Positions 1 to 10,129 of a DNA stretch of 64,000 bases are shown in pieces (within the stretch, counting starts at the first letter, position 1; each line of letters opens with the position of its first letter). The stretch spans positions 434,001-498,000 of the forward strand of contig NZ_VWRN01000053.1 in the NCBI RefSeq assembly GCF_008632125.1, in the 5' to 3' direction. The position numbers and the translations under genes are program-made. The notes below the pieces were generated by a model. The model was not told the origin of the DNA, made no database searches, and saw only the letters and a program-made list of their open reading frames with translations. The DNA is from Cupriavidus cauae. GTDB taxonomy: Bacteria; Pseudomonadota; Gammaproteobacteria; Burkholderiales; Burkholderiaceae.

Positions 1-867
1 GAACACCGCCTGCGACAGCACTAGTTCGAATGTGTTGTCGGCAAAAGGCAAGCGATGTCCATCCCCAAAGACATCGGGACATTGAAACCGCGAATACTCG
101 AAGCTGATGACGCGCGGATCCGGATGACTGCGATCACCGCAACCACAATCTAGGATCAACCCATCAGGGCACACTTTGGCCATCAGAGAGGCCAGGCAGT
201 CCGGATACGGATTGCCGTTATTACGCCACGGATAGCAAATTTCCGAAGGCAAATGCGATGCCACATTGGATTCCGACTGCTCCAGCACGAACACCTGCGC
301 ACCGTGTGAACGAGGATCCCGCTTTCCTGTCACCACGACTTCCACCAGATGCTCGCCGCCACCCAAAAAGACGGGATACCATAGCCGCATGGAGCCGTTT
401 GGTTCGAACAGGTCGAGTTCCGCGATCAGCTCACCGTCGCGCAGTATTTGGGCAATCCCGGACCACGGATGCTTGAGCAGCGTGATGGCAACTCCTATAC
501 CGCGAGAGCGTATGGAAAAACGCGCGCCAGGGACATCGCTATAGAACTGCTCGCTACTAAGCTGCCAGGCACCTTCCGGCGCCAAATGTTCTGGCGAAAT
601 TGGGCGGCAAGTTGCTTCGAATTTCCCGCTGATGTCAGCCGACGATGCTCCGAATTGCGGTAGATCGTTGCAGCCAAACACGAATTTTCCATTATAAACC
701 CTGCCGATGTCACCGCACCCCTGGCAGTAAATATTTCCCATCAACGGAATGCCATTTAGCGTTTGAGCACCGGTCACCCGGACTCTGCCCCGGCACGTAG
801 GACACACTACCGCGTTGAACAGCTTTTCATGCTTCCAGAGAAGAGTACCCGGCACAGTCATCAGCAT
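1..867 (-). CDS. Partial SAM-dependent methyltransferase with zinc ribbon and sugar-binding-like domain
   Basis: The frame is open from an ATG at 867 to the window edge (289 residues, 3' end missing). A second in-frame ATG at 861 has better spacing from an upstream GGAG. Three parts are visible. Residues 20-65 carry two CxxC pairs (C22/C25, C48/C51), as in a Trm112-like zinc ribbon. Residues 100-197 resemble the beta-sandwich modules appended to carbohydrate-active enzymes (GIGVAITLLKHPWSG, RDGELIAELDL, GGGEHLVEVVVTGKRDP). Residues 236-289 begin a class I methyltransferase: motif I ILDCGCG, an acidic residue in VISFEY, then DGHRLPFADNTFELVLSQAVF cut at the edge. Codon use differs from its neighbours: several ATA codons and G+C near 50-57 percent in the lines I counted. 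It lies downstream of rfbBDAC on the same strand, so modification of a surface glycan is inferred. The substrate is unknown. Confidence 0.8.
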   Translation of the reverse strand, partial: MLMTVPGTLLWKHEKLFNAVVCPTCRGRVRVTGAQTLNGIPLMGNIYCQGCGDIGRVYNGKFVFGCNDLPQFGASSADISGKFEATCRPISPEHLAPEGAWQLSSEQFYSDVPGARFSIRSRGIGVAITLLKHPWSGIAQILRDGELIAELDLFEPNGSMRLWYPVFLGGGEHLVEVVVTGKRDPRSHGAQVFVLEQSESNVASHLPSEICYPWRNNGNPYPDCLASLMAKVCPDGLILDCGCGDRSHPDPRVISFEYSRFQCPDVFGDGHRLPFADNTFELVLSQAVF

Positions 868-1030
868 GCACTCCGAAGAGGTCCTACCAGTGAATCAATC
901 TCGATTCAGCTCCCGCGGGCCGGGGCATGAAGTGAACTCGAAAACACCTGTTGCGCAGGAGATGCCATGTTGAGCGCAAAGCAGTTCATCTTAAAGTGGT
1001 ATCCAGTGCGGTCCAATGCTCCTTTCGTTT

Positions 1031-1047
1031 TGTAACACACGGTTACA
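1031..1047. promoter_or_regulatory. Short dyad TGTAAC-N5-GTTACA upstream of the methyltransferase gene
   Basis: A perfect 6-bp inverted repeat with a 5-bp centre lies in the 223-bp gap between rfbC and the methyltransferase gene, about 165 bp upstream of the latter's start. It resembles half-sites bound by OmpR-type response regulators, but no regulator gene is nearby. The rest of the gap shows nothing recognisable. Operator function is a guess. Confidence 0.3.
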
Positions 1048-1090
1048 CCGGTGGGACCGCGATTGTCGCGGCCGAAGCAAGGGAAAGGGG

Positions 1091-1683
1091 TCAGCGTGAG
1101 CCCTTCCTGGGGGAGGCACTAGCAGGGCCAGCCAACAGTTCGCAGTCAAACGTCTCCGCTTCGCGCAGAGATGTGCCTGCAGCGTCCTTCGCGGAAAGCA
1201 CAGGGGGGCCGGACAGTGGCCAAACAATGCCCACATCAGGATCATCCCAACGCAAGCTGCGCTCGTGCTCCGGATACCAGTAATCGGTGCTCTTGTAGAG
1301 AAATTCCGCATGCTCGGAGACCACGAGGAAACCGTGCGCAAACCCTTCTGGCACCCAAAGCAATCGCTTGTTAGCCGCAGAGAGCGTTACTCCGACCCAT
1401 TTCCCGAAGGTAGGCGATCGCCGGCGCAGATCGACCACCACGTCGTAGACCTCTCCGACTACGACGCGCGTCAGTTTCCCTTGCGGATGCCGGATCTGAT
1501 AATGCAGCCCGCGCAAGACGTTGCGCGAAGAGCGCGAGTGGTTGTCCTGCACGAACGTTCGGCGGACGCCGGTCGCGGCTTCAAAGCGCGCGGCGTTGAA
1601 ACTCTCATAAAAGAATCCACGCTCGTCGCCGAACACGTTAGGCTCGATCATCAGCACCTCGGCGATCGCAGTCGGAATCACGT

Positions 1684-1687
<4 letters not shown>
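1091..1687 (-). CDS. rfbC: dTDP-4-dehydrorhamnose 3,5-epimerase RfbC (RmlC)
   Basis: Cytosolic cupin that epimerises dTDP-4-keto-6-deoxyglucose at C3 and C5, the third step of dTDP-L-rhamnose synthesis. Family residues are visible: H62 in RGLHYQ, K71 in PQGKLTRV, Y131, and D168 in SAKDAA, the partner of the catalytic His. At 198 residues it is about 15 longer than typical homologues, with an Ala/Ser/Arg-rich tail of no evident function. The ATG overlaps the rfbA stop by 4 bp (ATGA), so the two are translationally coupled. It is the last gene of the rfbBDAC operon. The assignment is secure. Confidence 0.95.
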
Positions 1688-2562
<875 letters not shown>

Positions 2563-2570
2563 GGCGAGCC

Positions 2571-3488
2571 TCAGGGATAGAGCTGGTCAAGCAAATGATG
2601 GATCCCCTGTTCCCAATCGGGAAGGTGGACGCCGAACGTGTTTCGCAACTTGCTGGTGTCCAGCCGCGAATTGGCGGGCCGCCGCGCTGCAGTGGGATAG
2701 GCGCTGGCCGGAATCGGCTCCACCGCCGTGGCATCGGCCTTGAGGCTCACTCCCTTGGCCTGCACGTAGCGAAGCACCTCCATCGCGTAGCCGTGCCAGC
2801 TTGTGGAACCCGCCGCAGCGAGGTGATAGAGACCGGTCGGGAAACGCTCGCGTTCTCCATGCAGCCAGAAACGCGCCACGATCTGCGCGGTGACGTCCGC
2901 GATCAACGCTGCAGTGGTCGGGGCGCCGAGCTGGTCCGCCACGACCCGCAGGTTCTCGTGCTCGCGCGCCAACGCCAATATCGACTTGGCGAAATTGGCA
3001 CCGTGCACGCCTGCTACCCAGCCGGTGCGCAGCACCAGCGCGGCCGCTCCGCTTGCCGCAATGGCATCTTCCCCCGCCAGTTTGCTACGGCCATAGACCG
3101 ACTGGGGATTGGCAGCATCGCTCTCGCTGTATGGGGCCGCCTTGCTGCCGTCGAATACGTAGTTGGTGGAATAGTGGACCAACAGGCTGCCGACCGCCCT
3201 TGCTTCCTCGGCCAGCACCCCGGGAGCAATGCCATTGACGGTCTCGGCCAGCGAGGCTTCGCTTTCCGCGCGATCGACGGCGGTATAGGCGGCCGCATTG
3301 ACGATCAGATCGGGCCGCACTTCCCGCACGACGCGGCGTGCGTCATCGGGATGCGACAGATCGAGGCCACTTCGATCCAATGCCACCACCTTCCCCAATG
3401 GGGCGAGGCTGCGCCTGAGTTCGAATCCCACCTGGCCGTTGCAGCCAGTGAGAAGCAGTACCGCCGGCGAAGTGCGCTCACGAGGCAT
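2571..3488 (-). CDS. rfbD: dTDP-4-dehydrorhamnose reductase RfbD (RmlD)
   Basis: NAD(P)H-dependent short-chain reductase that makes dTDP-L-rhamnose, the final pathway step. It shows the Rossmann signature LTGCNGQVG near the N terminus, [12 protein letters not shown], the active-site segment YSTNYVFDG and the YxxxK pair in YGRSKLAGE. The frame is open for 80 more codons upstream inside rfbB. I chose the ATG at 3488 because it gives the normal family length (305 residues) with the nucleotide-binding loop close to the N terminus. It overlaps the 3' end of rfbB by 11 bp, consistent with coupling. Confidence 0.94.
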   Translation of the reverse strand: MPRERTSPAVLLLTGCNGQVGFELRRSLAPLGKVVALDRSGLDLSHPDDARRVVREVRPDLIVNAAAYTAVDRAESEASLAETVNGIAPGVLAEEARAVGSLLVHYSTNYVFDGSKAAPYSESDAANPQSVYGRSKLAGEDAIAASGAAALVLRTGWVAGVHGANFAKSILALAREHENLRVVADQLGAPTTAALIADVTAQIVARFWLHGERERFPTGLYHLAAAGSTSWHGYAMEVLRYVQAKGVSLKADATAVEPIPASAYPTAARRPANSRLDTSKLRNTFGVHLPDWEQGIHHLLDQLYP

Positions 3489-4542
3489 CTTGCGTCGCCT
3501 TCGGGCTGGGGTACCTGGCCGACATCGCGTGCCGGACCCATGCCGGATTGTCCAGATACCACCGGACGGTCTTGCGCAAGCCGGTCTCGAAGGTTTCGGC
3601 CGGCATCCAACCCAGTTCACGCTCCAGCTTGCCCGTATCGACCGCATAGCGGCGATCATGGCCGGGACGGTCGCTGACGAAGATGATCTGGTCCCGATAC
3701 GACCCCTGCGGCTTCGGCTCGAGTTCATCGAGCAGATCGCACACGCGGTGCACGACTTGCAGGTTGGTCATTTCGTTCCGGCCTCCCACGTTATACGTCT
3801 CACCGACTCGGCCACGCGCGAGCACTGCACGGATCGCACTGCAGTGATCGCCGACATAGAGCCAGTCGCGCACGTTAAGGCCATCGCCATAAATGGGCAG
3901 CGGCTTGCCCGCCAGCGCATTGGTGATGGCCAACGGAATCAGCTTCTCTGGATGGTGATAGGGGCCGTAATTGTTCGAACAGTTGATGGTCAGGACCGGC
4001 AGGCCATAGGTATGGAAATAGGCGCGGACCAGATGATCCGAACCTGCCTTCGAGGCCGAGTACGGGCTGTTGGGAGCATAGGGCGTCGTCTCGGAGAACG
4101 AAGGATCCTCCGGTCCGAGCGAGCCGAATACCTCGTCGGTCGAGACATGCACAAAGCGAAAGCCCCGTTGGCGCTCCGCGTCAAGGCCGCTCCAATACGC
4201 GCGCGCGGCCTCGAGCAGCGTGAAGGTGCCGACAAGGTTCGTCTGCACGAAATCCGCCGGCCCCTGGATCGAGCGATCGACATGGGTTTCGGCGGCCAGA
4301 TGCAGAATGGCGCGGGGTTGCCATTCGGCAAGGAGCCGGTCCAATGCCTGGCGGTCGCAGATGTCGGTGCGGGAAAAAATATGACGCGGGTCGTTTTCCA
4401 GCGAGGCCAGCGATGCCGGATTTCCGGCATACGTCAACTTGTCGACATTGACGATGCCGTCAGCCTCGGGATGGCTCAGCCATTCCAGTACGAAATTGGC
4501 ACCGATAAAGCCGGCGCCACCGGTCACGAGGACGTGCGGCAA
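3478..4542 (-). CDS. rfbB: dTDP-glucose 4,6-dehydratase RfbB (RmlB), TTG start
   Basis: Converts dTDP-glucose to dTDP-4-keto-6-deoxyglucose using bound NAD. Extended short-chain dehydrogenase features are all present: [12 protein letters not shown] at the N terminus, [13 protein letters not shown], the catalytic STDEVFG (Thr-Asp-Glu) and YSASKAGSD (Tyr-xxx-Lys). No ATG lies at a sensible place; the frame continues 69 codons upstream with unrelated sequence. A TTG at 4542 is preceded by GGGGAG at 7 nt and yields 354 residues, the normal length, so I take it as the start. It is the first gene of rfbBDAC, divergent from apaH across 223 bp that must hold the operon promoter. Confidence 0.94.
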   Translation of the reverse strand: MPHVLVTGGAGFIGANFVLEWLSHPEADGIVNVDKLTYAGNPASLASLENDPRHIFSRTDICDRQALDRLLAEWQPRAILHLAAETHVDRSIQGPADFVQTNLVGTFTLLEAARAYWSGLDAERQRGFRFVHVSTDEVFGSLGPEDPSFSETTPYAPNSPYSASKAGSDHLVRAYFHTYGLPVLTINCSNNYGPYHHPEKLIPLAITNALAGKPLPIYGDGLNVRDWLYVGDHCSAIRAVLARGRVGETYNVGGRNEMTNLQVVHRVCDLLDELEPKPQGSYRDQIIFVSDRPGHDRRYAVDTGKLERELGWMPAETFETGLRKTVRWYLDNPAWVRHAMSARYPSPKATQDAS

Positions 4543-4549
4543 ACCCGTT

Positions 4550-4555
4550 CTCCCC
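4550..4555 (-). promoter_or_regulatory. Shine-Dalgarno site deciding the rfbB TTG start
   Basis: On the minus strand GGGGAG lies 7 nt before the TTG at 4542. This is the only well-placed ribosome-binding sequence near the beginning of the conserved RfbB protein and supports the non-ATG start. Confidence 0.65.
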
Positions 4556-4765
4556 GTTTCGAAATGTGAGATATGTCCGACAGGAATACCGTCATTGTCT
4601 TGCTTCGCAATGGGGACAGCGGGATCATAGTGCACTCGAACGTGGCGGTATTCTATCCAAGGCGGTATTGCCTTCCAGCAGGTCGGCCAGACGCCGAGCC
4701 GAATTGTAACGCCCTGCCCGTTCCCGTTCTCCCGCCCATTCGCTCTCAAGGTCTTTCGAGCCCAT

Positions 4766-5614
4766 ATGCCCGATTCTCCGGCGTCCCGCCTTCACCCCTA
4801 TGCCATCGGCGACCTGCAAGGTTGCGCCGCCTCCCTCGAACAGCTCGTGACGAAAATCCCGAACGATGCACCGCTTCGGTTCGTCGGCGATCTGGTAAAC
4901 CGCGGACCGGCGTCTTACCGGGCATTGCGCATGGTGCGGGAAATGGGAGAGCGCGCCGAGTCGGTGCTGGGCAACCACGATATCCATCTATTAGCGGTTG
5001 CGGCGGGCGTGCGCAAGCCGGGTCGGTCCGACACGCTTGACGACACCCTGCGGGCGCCGGACAGCGAGGAGCTGCTGCATTGGCTGCGCCATCGGCCGCT
5101 GGCCCTGCATCAGGACGGCTTTCTGCTGGTGCATGCCGGGGTGCTGCCGCAATGGACGGTCGAGCAGACCCTGGAGCTCGCCGGCGAAGTCGAGCGGGCT
5201 TTGCGGGGACCGGACTGGAAAGCGTTTCTCGCCGATATTTTCGGCAATGCGGCGGACCGCTGGCACGATGGGCTGCGCGGCATCGAGCGGCATCGGGTCG
5301 TGGTCAACGCCCTGACCCGGCTGCGTTTCTGTACCGTCGACGGTGTGATCGACTTCAAGACCAAGGAGGGACTGGGCAAGGCGCCCGAAGGGTTCCTGCC
5401 GTGGTTCGACGTGCCGGCACGCCGTACGCGCGATACCACGATCGTCTGCGGTCACTGGTCAACGCTGGGACTGGTGATGCGGCCCGACCTGGTAGCGCTC
5501 GACACGGGTTGCGTCTGGGGCGGCCGGCTGACCGCGGTTCGACTTGCCCCTAATCCGGCCGAACGTGATGTCGTCCAGGTCGAGTGCCCCCAGTCTTGTG
5601 ATCCTTTAGGCTGA
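4766..5614 (+). CDS. apaH: Symmetrical diadenosine tetraphosphatase ApaH
   Basis: Cytosolic metallophosphatase that cleaves Ap4A into two ADP, clearing alarmone nucleotides. The metallophosphoesterase blocks are in order: GDLQGC near residue 15, [27 protein letters not shown] and GHWSTLG. The 282-residue length is typical. It is transcribed away from rfbB and converges on plsC, with only 30 bp between the two stops. Unlike the neighbouring polysaccharide genes it has ordinary high-G+C codon use, so the boundary with the transferred-looking segment lies to its left. Confidence 0.95.
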   Translation: MPDSPASRLHPYAIGDLQGCAASLEQLVTKIPNDAPLRFVGDLVNRGPASYRALRMVREMGERAESVLGNHDIHLLAVAAGVRKPGRSDTLDDTLRAPDSEELLHWLRHRPLALHQDGFLLVHAGVLPQWTVEQTLELAGEVERALRGPDWKAFLADIFGNAADRWHDGLRGIERHRVVVNALTRLRFCTVDGVIDFKTKEGLGKAPEGFLPWFDVPARRTRDTTIVCGHWSTLGLVMRPDLVALDTGCVWGGRLTAVRLAPNPAERDVVQVECPQSCDPLG

Positions 5615-5644
5615 TATCACTTCCCCCGCGGGGATGCGGGCTCG

Positions 5645-6466
5645 TCAGCGCGGCGAGGAGCAGGCCGAGTCGCCGGTCGTCATGGCGGCGGCCGGGACAG
5701 CGGACGGCTCGCTGGCCGGCAAGGCCCCTTCGCCCTGAAGCTGGCGGCAAAGCGCGACCACGGCCGCGTGCGACTGTTCGGCCAATGCTCGCCGCCCCGC
5801 CTCGTCCGCCTGCAGCGGCAGGCCGAATGCGACCTGCGCCGTGATCGGCGGCGCCTGCAGGATCGCGTCGAGCGTCTGCAGCAACGTGAGGTCGCCGATA
5901 TAGGCCGGTGCCACCGTCCGTTCGCCGGTGGCGGCGTCGCAATAGCGCAAGGCGACCGGCAACACCGGCAGGCCCGCAGAAATCGGCGCCTGCATCAGGT
6001 TGGCGTGGAACGGCAGCACGTCGGTGCCGTCGGTGGTCGTGCCTTCCGGGAACACGCAGACGCGGTCGCCCTGCAGCATGCAGTCGGTGATGTCGTGCAG
6101 CACCCGATGCGCGTCGCGCTTGCGGCCGCGTTCGATGAACAGCGTGCCGGTCTGGGCGCACAGCCATCCGATCAACGGCCAGTCGCGGATCTCCGACTTG
6201 GCGACGAAGCGGGACGGCTCCCAGCTGTGCATCACGAAGATATCGAGCCAGGAGATATGGTTGGCGACCACCATGGCGCCGCGCCCGGTCTCCGGCACCG
6301 GCCCGATCAGCTCGACATCGACGCCGCAGATCCGCAGCAGCCGGCGCGACCAGCGGCGGATATGCCATTGGCGCGATGCCTTGCCGATCCACGGAAACAG
6401 GACCGCGCAGGTCAGCAGGCCGCGCAGCAGGTGCAGGCAGAGGGCGAGCTTGCGCAGGGCGATCAT
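5645..6466 (-). CDS. plsC: 1-acyl-sn-glycerol-3-phosphate acyltransferase PlsC
   Basis: Inner-membrane acyltransferase that turns lysophosphatidic acid into phosphatidic acid. It carries the HX4D motif in NHISWLD, the block RFVAKSEIRDWPLIGWL, GTLFIERGRKRDAH and the substrate-binding FPEGTTTDGT, after an N-terminal hydrophobic segment (about residues 8-25). The frame runs 61 codons further upstream, but that part is Arg/Pro-rich and unlike the family. The ATG at 6466 gives 273 residues, though no clear Shine-Dalgarno precedes it, so the start is less certain than the identity. It is the last gene of the minus-strand block beginning at yqgE, 133 bp after the dihydroorotase-like gene. Confidence 0.9.
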   Translation of the reverse strand: MIALRKLALCLHLLRGLLTCAVLFPWIGKASRQWHIRRWSRRLLRICGVDVELIGPVPETGRGAMVVANHISWLDIFVMHSWEPSRFVAKSEIRDWPLIGWLCAQTGTLFIERGRKRDAHRVLHDITDCMLQGDRVCVFPEGTTTDGTDVLPFHANLMQAPISAGLPVLPVALRYCDAATGERTVAPAYIGDLTLLQTLDAILQAPPITAQVAFGLPLQADEAGRRALAEQSHAAVVALCRQLQGEGALPASEPSAVPAAAMTTGDSACSSPR

Positions 6467-6599
6467 GCCGGGGAGGGGAATGTCGGCGTCATGGGGTCGG
6501 TGGCGGTTTGCCAGCAACTGTTGCCCTCTCCTGCGGGCCCCTCTCTCGCCATGCGGGCGAGGGGCGTCGGCAGGCGAAGGGCGTCGCGGCGCCGTGACG

Positions 6600-7910
6600 T
6601 CAACGGGCGGCCTGCGCCTCGCCGTTGCGCGGCTGGCCGGCCAGTTCATAGACCAGCTGGCCGCCGACCAGCGTGGCCGTGACCCGGCCGCGCATCTCGT
6701 AGCCCAGCCATGGCGAGTTCTTGCCCTGGCTCTTCAGCGTGCGCCGCTCGACTTTCCACACCGCCTCGGGATCGAACAGGCAGACGTCGGCCGCGCCGCC
6801 GACCGTCAGGCGACCCGCCGGCAGGCCGATCACCCGGGCCGGCTCGCTGGTAATGCGGCCCAGCGCCTTGACCAGCGGCACCTTGTGTTCGTCGGCCCAG
6901 CGCAGCGTCAGCGGCAGCAGCAGTTCCAGGCCGGTCGCGCCCGGCGAGGCCTCGGCGAACGGCAGCAGCTTCTCGTCGTCGTCGACCGGCGTATGGTCCG
7001 AGCACAGCGCGTCGATGGTGCCGTCGGCCAGCGCGGCGACGATGGCGTCGCGATCGCGCCCGCTGCGCAGCGGCGGCGAGAAGCGCATCTGCGAGTTGAA
7101 GTAGCCGATGTCCATGTCCGTCAGGCCGACATGGTGGATGTTGACGTCGCAGGTGACCGCCAGCCCTTCGCGCTTGGCCTGGCGCACCAGCTCGATGCCC
7201 GCCGCCGAAGACAGCCGGCACAGGTGGACGCGTGCGCCGGTGGAGCGCATCAGTTCGAAGATCGTATGCAGCCGCACGGTCTCGGCGATCACCGAGACGC
7301 CCGACAGACCCAGCCGCGACGCGACCGCGCCGCTGGCCGCGACGCCGCCGCCGAGATACGGGTCTTCCGGCCGCAGCCAGACGGTGAAGCCGAAGGTCTG
7401 CGCGTACTGCAGCGAGCGCAGCAGCACCTGCGTGTTGCGGATCGGCGCCTCGGCCTGCGAGAAGCCGACGCAGCCGGCTTCCGTCAGCTGGGACATCTCG
7501 GTCAGCACCTCGCCCTTCAGCCCCAGCGTCAGCGCACCGAGCGGGTACACATGGGTCTGGTTCAGCGTGCGGGCGCGGTACTTCAGCATTTCGACCAGGC
7601 CCGGTTCGTCGAGCACCGGGTCGGTATCGGGCGGGCACACCAGGCTGGTGACGCCGCCGGCGGTGGCGGCGGCCACTTCGGATTCGAGCGTGGCCTTGTA
7701 CTCGTAGCCCGGCTCGCGCAGCCGGGCCGACAGGTCGACCAGGCCGGGGCAGACGATCAGCCCGCGGGCGTCGATGGTCTTGTTGGCCTGGAAGTCGGCC
7801 GGCGCGTTGCCGATGCCGACGATCTTGCCGGCGGCCAGGAACAGGTCCTGCTGGGCATCGATATTGCCGGCCGGGTCGATCAGGCGGCCACCCTTGATGT
7901 GGATCTTCAT
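6600..7910 (-). CDS. Dihydroorotase-like protein lacking the metal-binding His pair (PyrC'/PyrX type)
   Basis: It aligns over its whole length (436 residues from MKIHIKGGRLIDP) with class I dihydroorotases. The defining HxH metal site is gone: the normal DxHxHLREPG appears as DLSARLREPG, with Ser61 and Arg63 replacing the histidines. Later elements such as CSDHTPVDDDE persist. In pseudomonads an equivalent inactive protein is a structural partner of aspartate transcarbamoylase (PyrB), holding the complex together. The gene follows pyrB directly on the same strand, so the same role is inferred here, with an active PyrC expected elsewhere in the genome. The start could also be an ATG nine codons upstream at 7937. 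Confidence 0.88.
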   Translation of the reverse strand: MKIHIKGGRLIDPAGNIDAQQDLFLAAGKIVGIGNAPADFQANKTIDARGLIVCPGLVDLSARLREPGYEYKATLESEVAAATAGGVTSLVCPPDTDPVLDEPGLVEMLKYRARTLNQTHVYPLGALTLGLKGEVLTEMSQLTEAGCVGFSQAEAPIRNTQVLLRSLQYAQTFGFTVWLRPEDPYLGGGVAASGAVASRLGLSGVSVIAETVRLHTIFELMRSTGARVHLCRLSSAAGIELVRQAKREGLAVTCDVNIHHVGLTDMDIGYFNSQMRFSPPLRSGRDRDAIVAALADGTIDALCSDHTPVDDDEKLLPFAEASPGATGLELLLPLTLRWADEHKVPLVKALGRITSEPARVIGLPAGRLTVGGAADVCLFDPEAVWKVERRTLKSQGKNSPWLGYEMRGRVTATLVGGQLVYELAGQPRNGEAQAAR

Positions 7911-8008
7911 ATCGTGTCGCTTGCTATCGCTTGCCATTGCGGCTTGTTTTGGTGCCTGGCGGCCGTCGTCAGGCCGACGATTGCCTGGCGGATCGCGCTT
8001 TTGTCGTT

Positions 8009-8980
8009 TCAGTCGTTGTTGCCGGCGACGATGCCCATCACTGCCATCCGCACCGCGATGCCGAAGGTGACCTGATTCAGGATCACCGACTGCGGACCGT
8101 CGGCCACGGCCGAATCGATCTCGACGCCGCGGTTCATCGGCCCCGGGTGCATCACGATGGCGTCGGGCCTGGCCAGCGCGAGCCGCTCCGGAGTCAGGCC
8201 GAAGGCCTTGAAGTATTCCTGCGCCGACGGCAGCAGCGCGCCGCTCATGCGCTCGTTCTGCAGCCGCAGCATGATGATCACGTCGACGCCCTTCAGGCCC
8301 TCTTCCATGTTGTGGAAGACGCGTACCCCCATCTGCTCCAGCCCCGACGGCAGCAGCGTGCGCGGACCGATCGCGCGCACCTCGGGCACGCCGAGCGTGG
8401 TCAGCGCGTGGATGTCCGAGCGCGCCACCCGCGAGTGCAGGATGTCGCCGACGATCGCCACGGTCAGCCTGGTGAAGTCCTGCTTGTAATGCCGGATCGT
8501 GTACATGTCCAGCAGGCCCTGCGTCGGGTGCGCATGGCGGCCGTCGCCGGCGTTGATCACGTGCACGTGCGGGGCGACGTGCTCGGCGATCAGGTAGGGC
8601 GCGCCCGAGCTGGCATGCCGCACCACGAACATGTCGGCCGACATCGCCGACAGGTTGTTGATGGTGTCGAGCAGCGATTCGCCCTTGCTGGTCGACGAGG
8701 CATTGATGTTCAGGTTCAGCACGTCCGCGGACAACCGCTTGGCGGCGATCTCGAAGGTGGTGCGGGTGCGCGTGGAGTTCTCGAAGAACAGGTTGAACAC
8801 GCTCTTGCCGCGCAGCAGCGGCACCTTCTTGACGTCGCGGTCGGAGTCCGACAGTGACACGAACTGGCTGGCCGTGTCGAGGATGTGCGTGATCATGTCG
8901 CGCGACAGCCCCTCGATGGACAGCAGATGCTTGAGCTCGCCGTTCCTGGTGAGCTGCGGGTTGCGGAACGTCTTGGTCAT
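8009..8980 (-). CDS. pyrB: Aspartate carbamoyltransferase catalytic subunit PyrB
   Basis: Condenses carbamoyl phosphate with aspartate, the committed step of pyrimidine synthesis. Carbamoyl-phosphate binding is shown by [53 protein letters not shown] and MHPGPMNRG are all intact. At 323 residues with a slightly extended N terminus, it fits the class that assembles with a dihydroorotase-like partner, which is the next gene. No pyrI regulatory-subunit gene lies nearby. Upstream is pyrR, separated by 121 bp without a visible attenuator. Confidence 0.96.
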   Translation of the reverse strand: MTKTFRNPQLTRNGELKHLLSIEGLSRDMITHILDTASQFVSLSDSDRDVKKVPLLRGKSVFNLFFENSTRTRTTFEIAAKRLSADVLNLNINASSTSKGESLLDTINNLSAMSADMFVVRHASSGAPYLIAEHVAPHVHVINAGDGRHAHPTQGLLDMYTIRHYKQDFTRLTVAIVGDILHSRVARSDIHALTTLGVPEVRAIGPRTLLPSGLEQMGVRVFHNMEEGLKGVDVIIMLRLQNERMSGALLPSAQEYFKAFGLTPERLALARPDAIVMHPGPMNRGVEIDSAVADGPQSVILNQVTFGIAVRMAVMGIVAGNND

Positions 8981-9101
8981 GGGTGAGGCGTGGGCGGGTG
9001 CGGTTTGGCTCGGTACGGGTGCGCGGGTGCTGGTACTTGTGCTGGTGCTTGCCCTGGCTCGGGCTTGTGTGCTCGTTCTCTACTGCGGTAATGCGTGCCG
9101 G

Positions 9102-9665
9102 TCAGCCGGCGGCGGAATTGTGGTTGCCGTTCAGCGTTTCGGTGGCAAAGGAAAAACGGATGCCGGCCCCCTCGCCTTCGCGCGACAACACCAGGTTCGT
9201 GCCGCGCGGCAGCGTGATCCGCTCGCCGACGAAGTCCGCCCCGATCGGCAGCTCGCGGCCGCCGCGATCGACCAGCGTGGCCAGCGCGACGCGCGCGGGC
9301 CGACCGTAGTCGAACAGTTCGTTGACCGCGGCGCGGATGGTGCGGCCGGTGGCCAGCACATCGTCGATCAGCAGCACATGGCTGTCCTGCACGGAAAACG
9401 GCAGCGTGCTCGGTTGCGCCTGGCTGTGCAGGCCCTTCTTCGCGTAATCGTCGCGGTGGAAGGCCACATTGATCACGCCGTAATGCGGCAGCTGCAGATC
9501 GGCCGCCAGCCGCTCGGCGATCCACGCGCCACCCGAATAGATGCCGGCGATCGACCAGGGCGCGCCGCCCGAGGCGGAGCCCGATGCCGCGGACAGCATC
9601 CCTTGCACGTGGTCGCGCAGCGCGCGGTAGAGCGCCTCGGCGTCGAGGGTGACGTTGGAAATCAT
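9102..9665 (-). CDS. pyrR: Bifunctional pyr operon regulator / uracil phosphoribosyltransferase PyrR
   Basis: Type I phosphoribosyltransferase. The PRPP loop is [17 protein letters not shown], with [12 protein letters not shown] and [13 protein letters not shown] before it as in PyrR. In Gram-positive bacteria the family binds pyr leader RNA; in Gram-negatives uracil phosphoribosyltransferase or another regulatory role is possible. The ATG at 9665 overlaps the ruvX stop by 4 bp and gives 187 residues, the usual size. The open frame further upstream runs through ruvX and is not used. I see no PyrR-binding antiterminator hairpin in the 121-bp gap before pyrB, so RNA-based control is not supported. 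Confidence 0.9.
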   Translation of the reverse strand: MISNVTLDAEALYRALRDHVQGMLSAASGSASGGAPWSIAGIYSGGAWIAERLAADLQLPHYGVINVAFHRDDYAKKGLHSQAQPSTLPFSVQDSHVLLIDDVLATGRTIRAAVNELFDYGRPARVALATLVDRGGRELPIGADFVGERITLPRGTNLVLSREGEGAGIRFSFATETLNGNHNSAAG

Positions 9666-10129
9666 AGCGGGAGTTGGTCGAAATACTGTTGCAGGATGAT
9701 GCGGGCGGCTTCGTGATCGAGCGCCCCCGGCCTGGCGCCGGCGGCCTGGGCCTCCAGCGAACTGTAGCGCTCGTCGACCCAGGTCACCGGCAGATTGAAG
9801 CGGCCATTGAGCTGATTGCCGAAGCGACGCGCCAGCTTGGTCGCGGGCTGTTCGCCGCCTTCCGGGGTCAGCGGCAGGCCCACCACCAGATGCACCGGCG
9901 CCCATTCGGCGATCAGCGCGGCGACGGCCTCGAAGCGCCCTTCGACGGTGATGTTCGGCAGGATGGTCAGCGGCCGCGCCTCGCGCGTGATGAAGTTGCC
10001 CAGCGCCACGCCGATCTTGCGCTCGCCGTAGTCGAAACCCAATACGGTGCCGTCGGTTGGCACGGCAGACACGGGCGCGCCTTGCGGCGCCGGCTTGTGG
10101 AGCGGCGTGGCCGCGTCCGCGCTAGGCAT
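9662..10129 (-). CDS. ruvX: Putative Holliday junction resolvase / pre-16S rRNA nuclease RuvX (YqgF)
   Basis: RNase H-fold nuclease family implicated in 5' maturation of 16S rRNA. The first acidic motif [15 protein letters not shown] and the later [10 protein letters not shown] are visible. [22 protein letters not shown] matches the central block, and the C-terminal [14 protein letters not shown] carries another family acidic residue. It has 155 residues, of which about the first 27 form a Pro/Ala-rich extension. It overlaps yqgE upstream by 8 bp and pyrR downstream by 4 bp. The yqgE-ruvX-pyrR order is common in proteobacteria. Confidence 0.93.
   Translation of the reverse strand: MPSADAATPLHKPAPQGAPVSAVPTDGTVLGFDYGERKIGVALGNFITREARPLTILPNITVEGRFEAVAALIAEWAPVHLVVGLPLTPEGGEQPATKLARRFGNQLNGRFNLPVTWVDERYSSLEAQAAGARPGALDHEAARIILQQYFDQLPL

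Noticed and set aside
4543-4749. An N-terminal extension of RfbB of 69 residues
   Set aside because: The extension is Arg/Trp-rich, has no family match and would shift the nucleotide-binding loop far from the N terminus. The TTG at 4542 with a good ribosome site is preferred.
8981-9101. PyrR-dependent attenuator between pyrR and pyrB
   Set aside because: No antiterminator/terminator pair with a T-run is visible; the spacer is only G/T-rich with short GTGCTGGT-like repeats.
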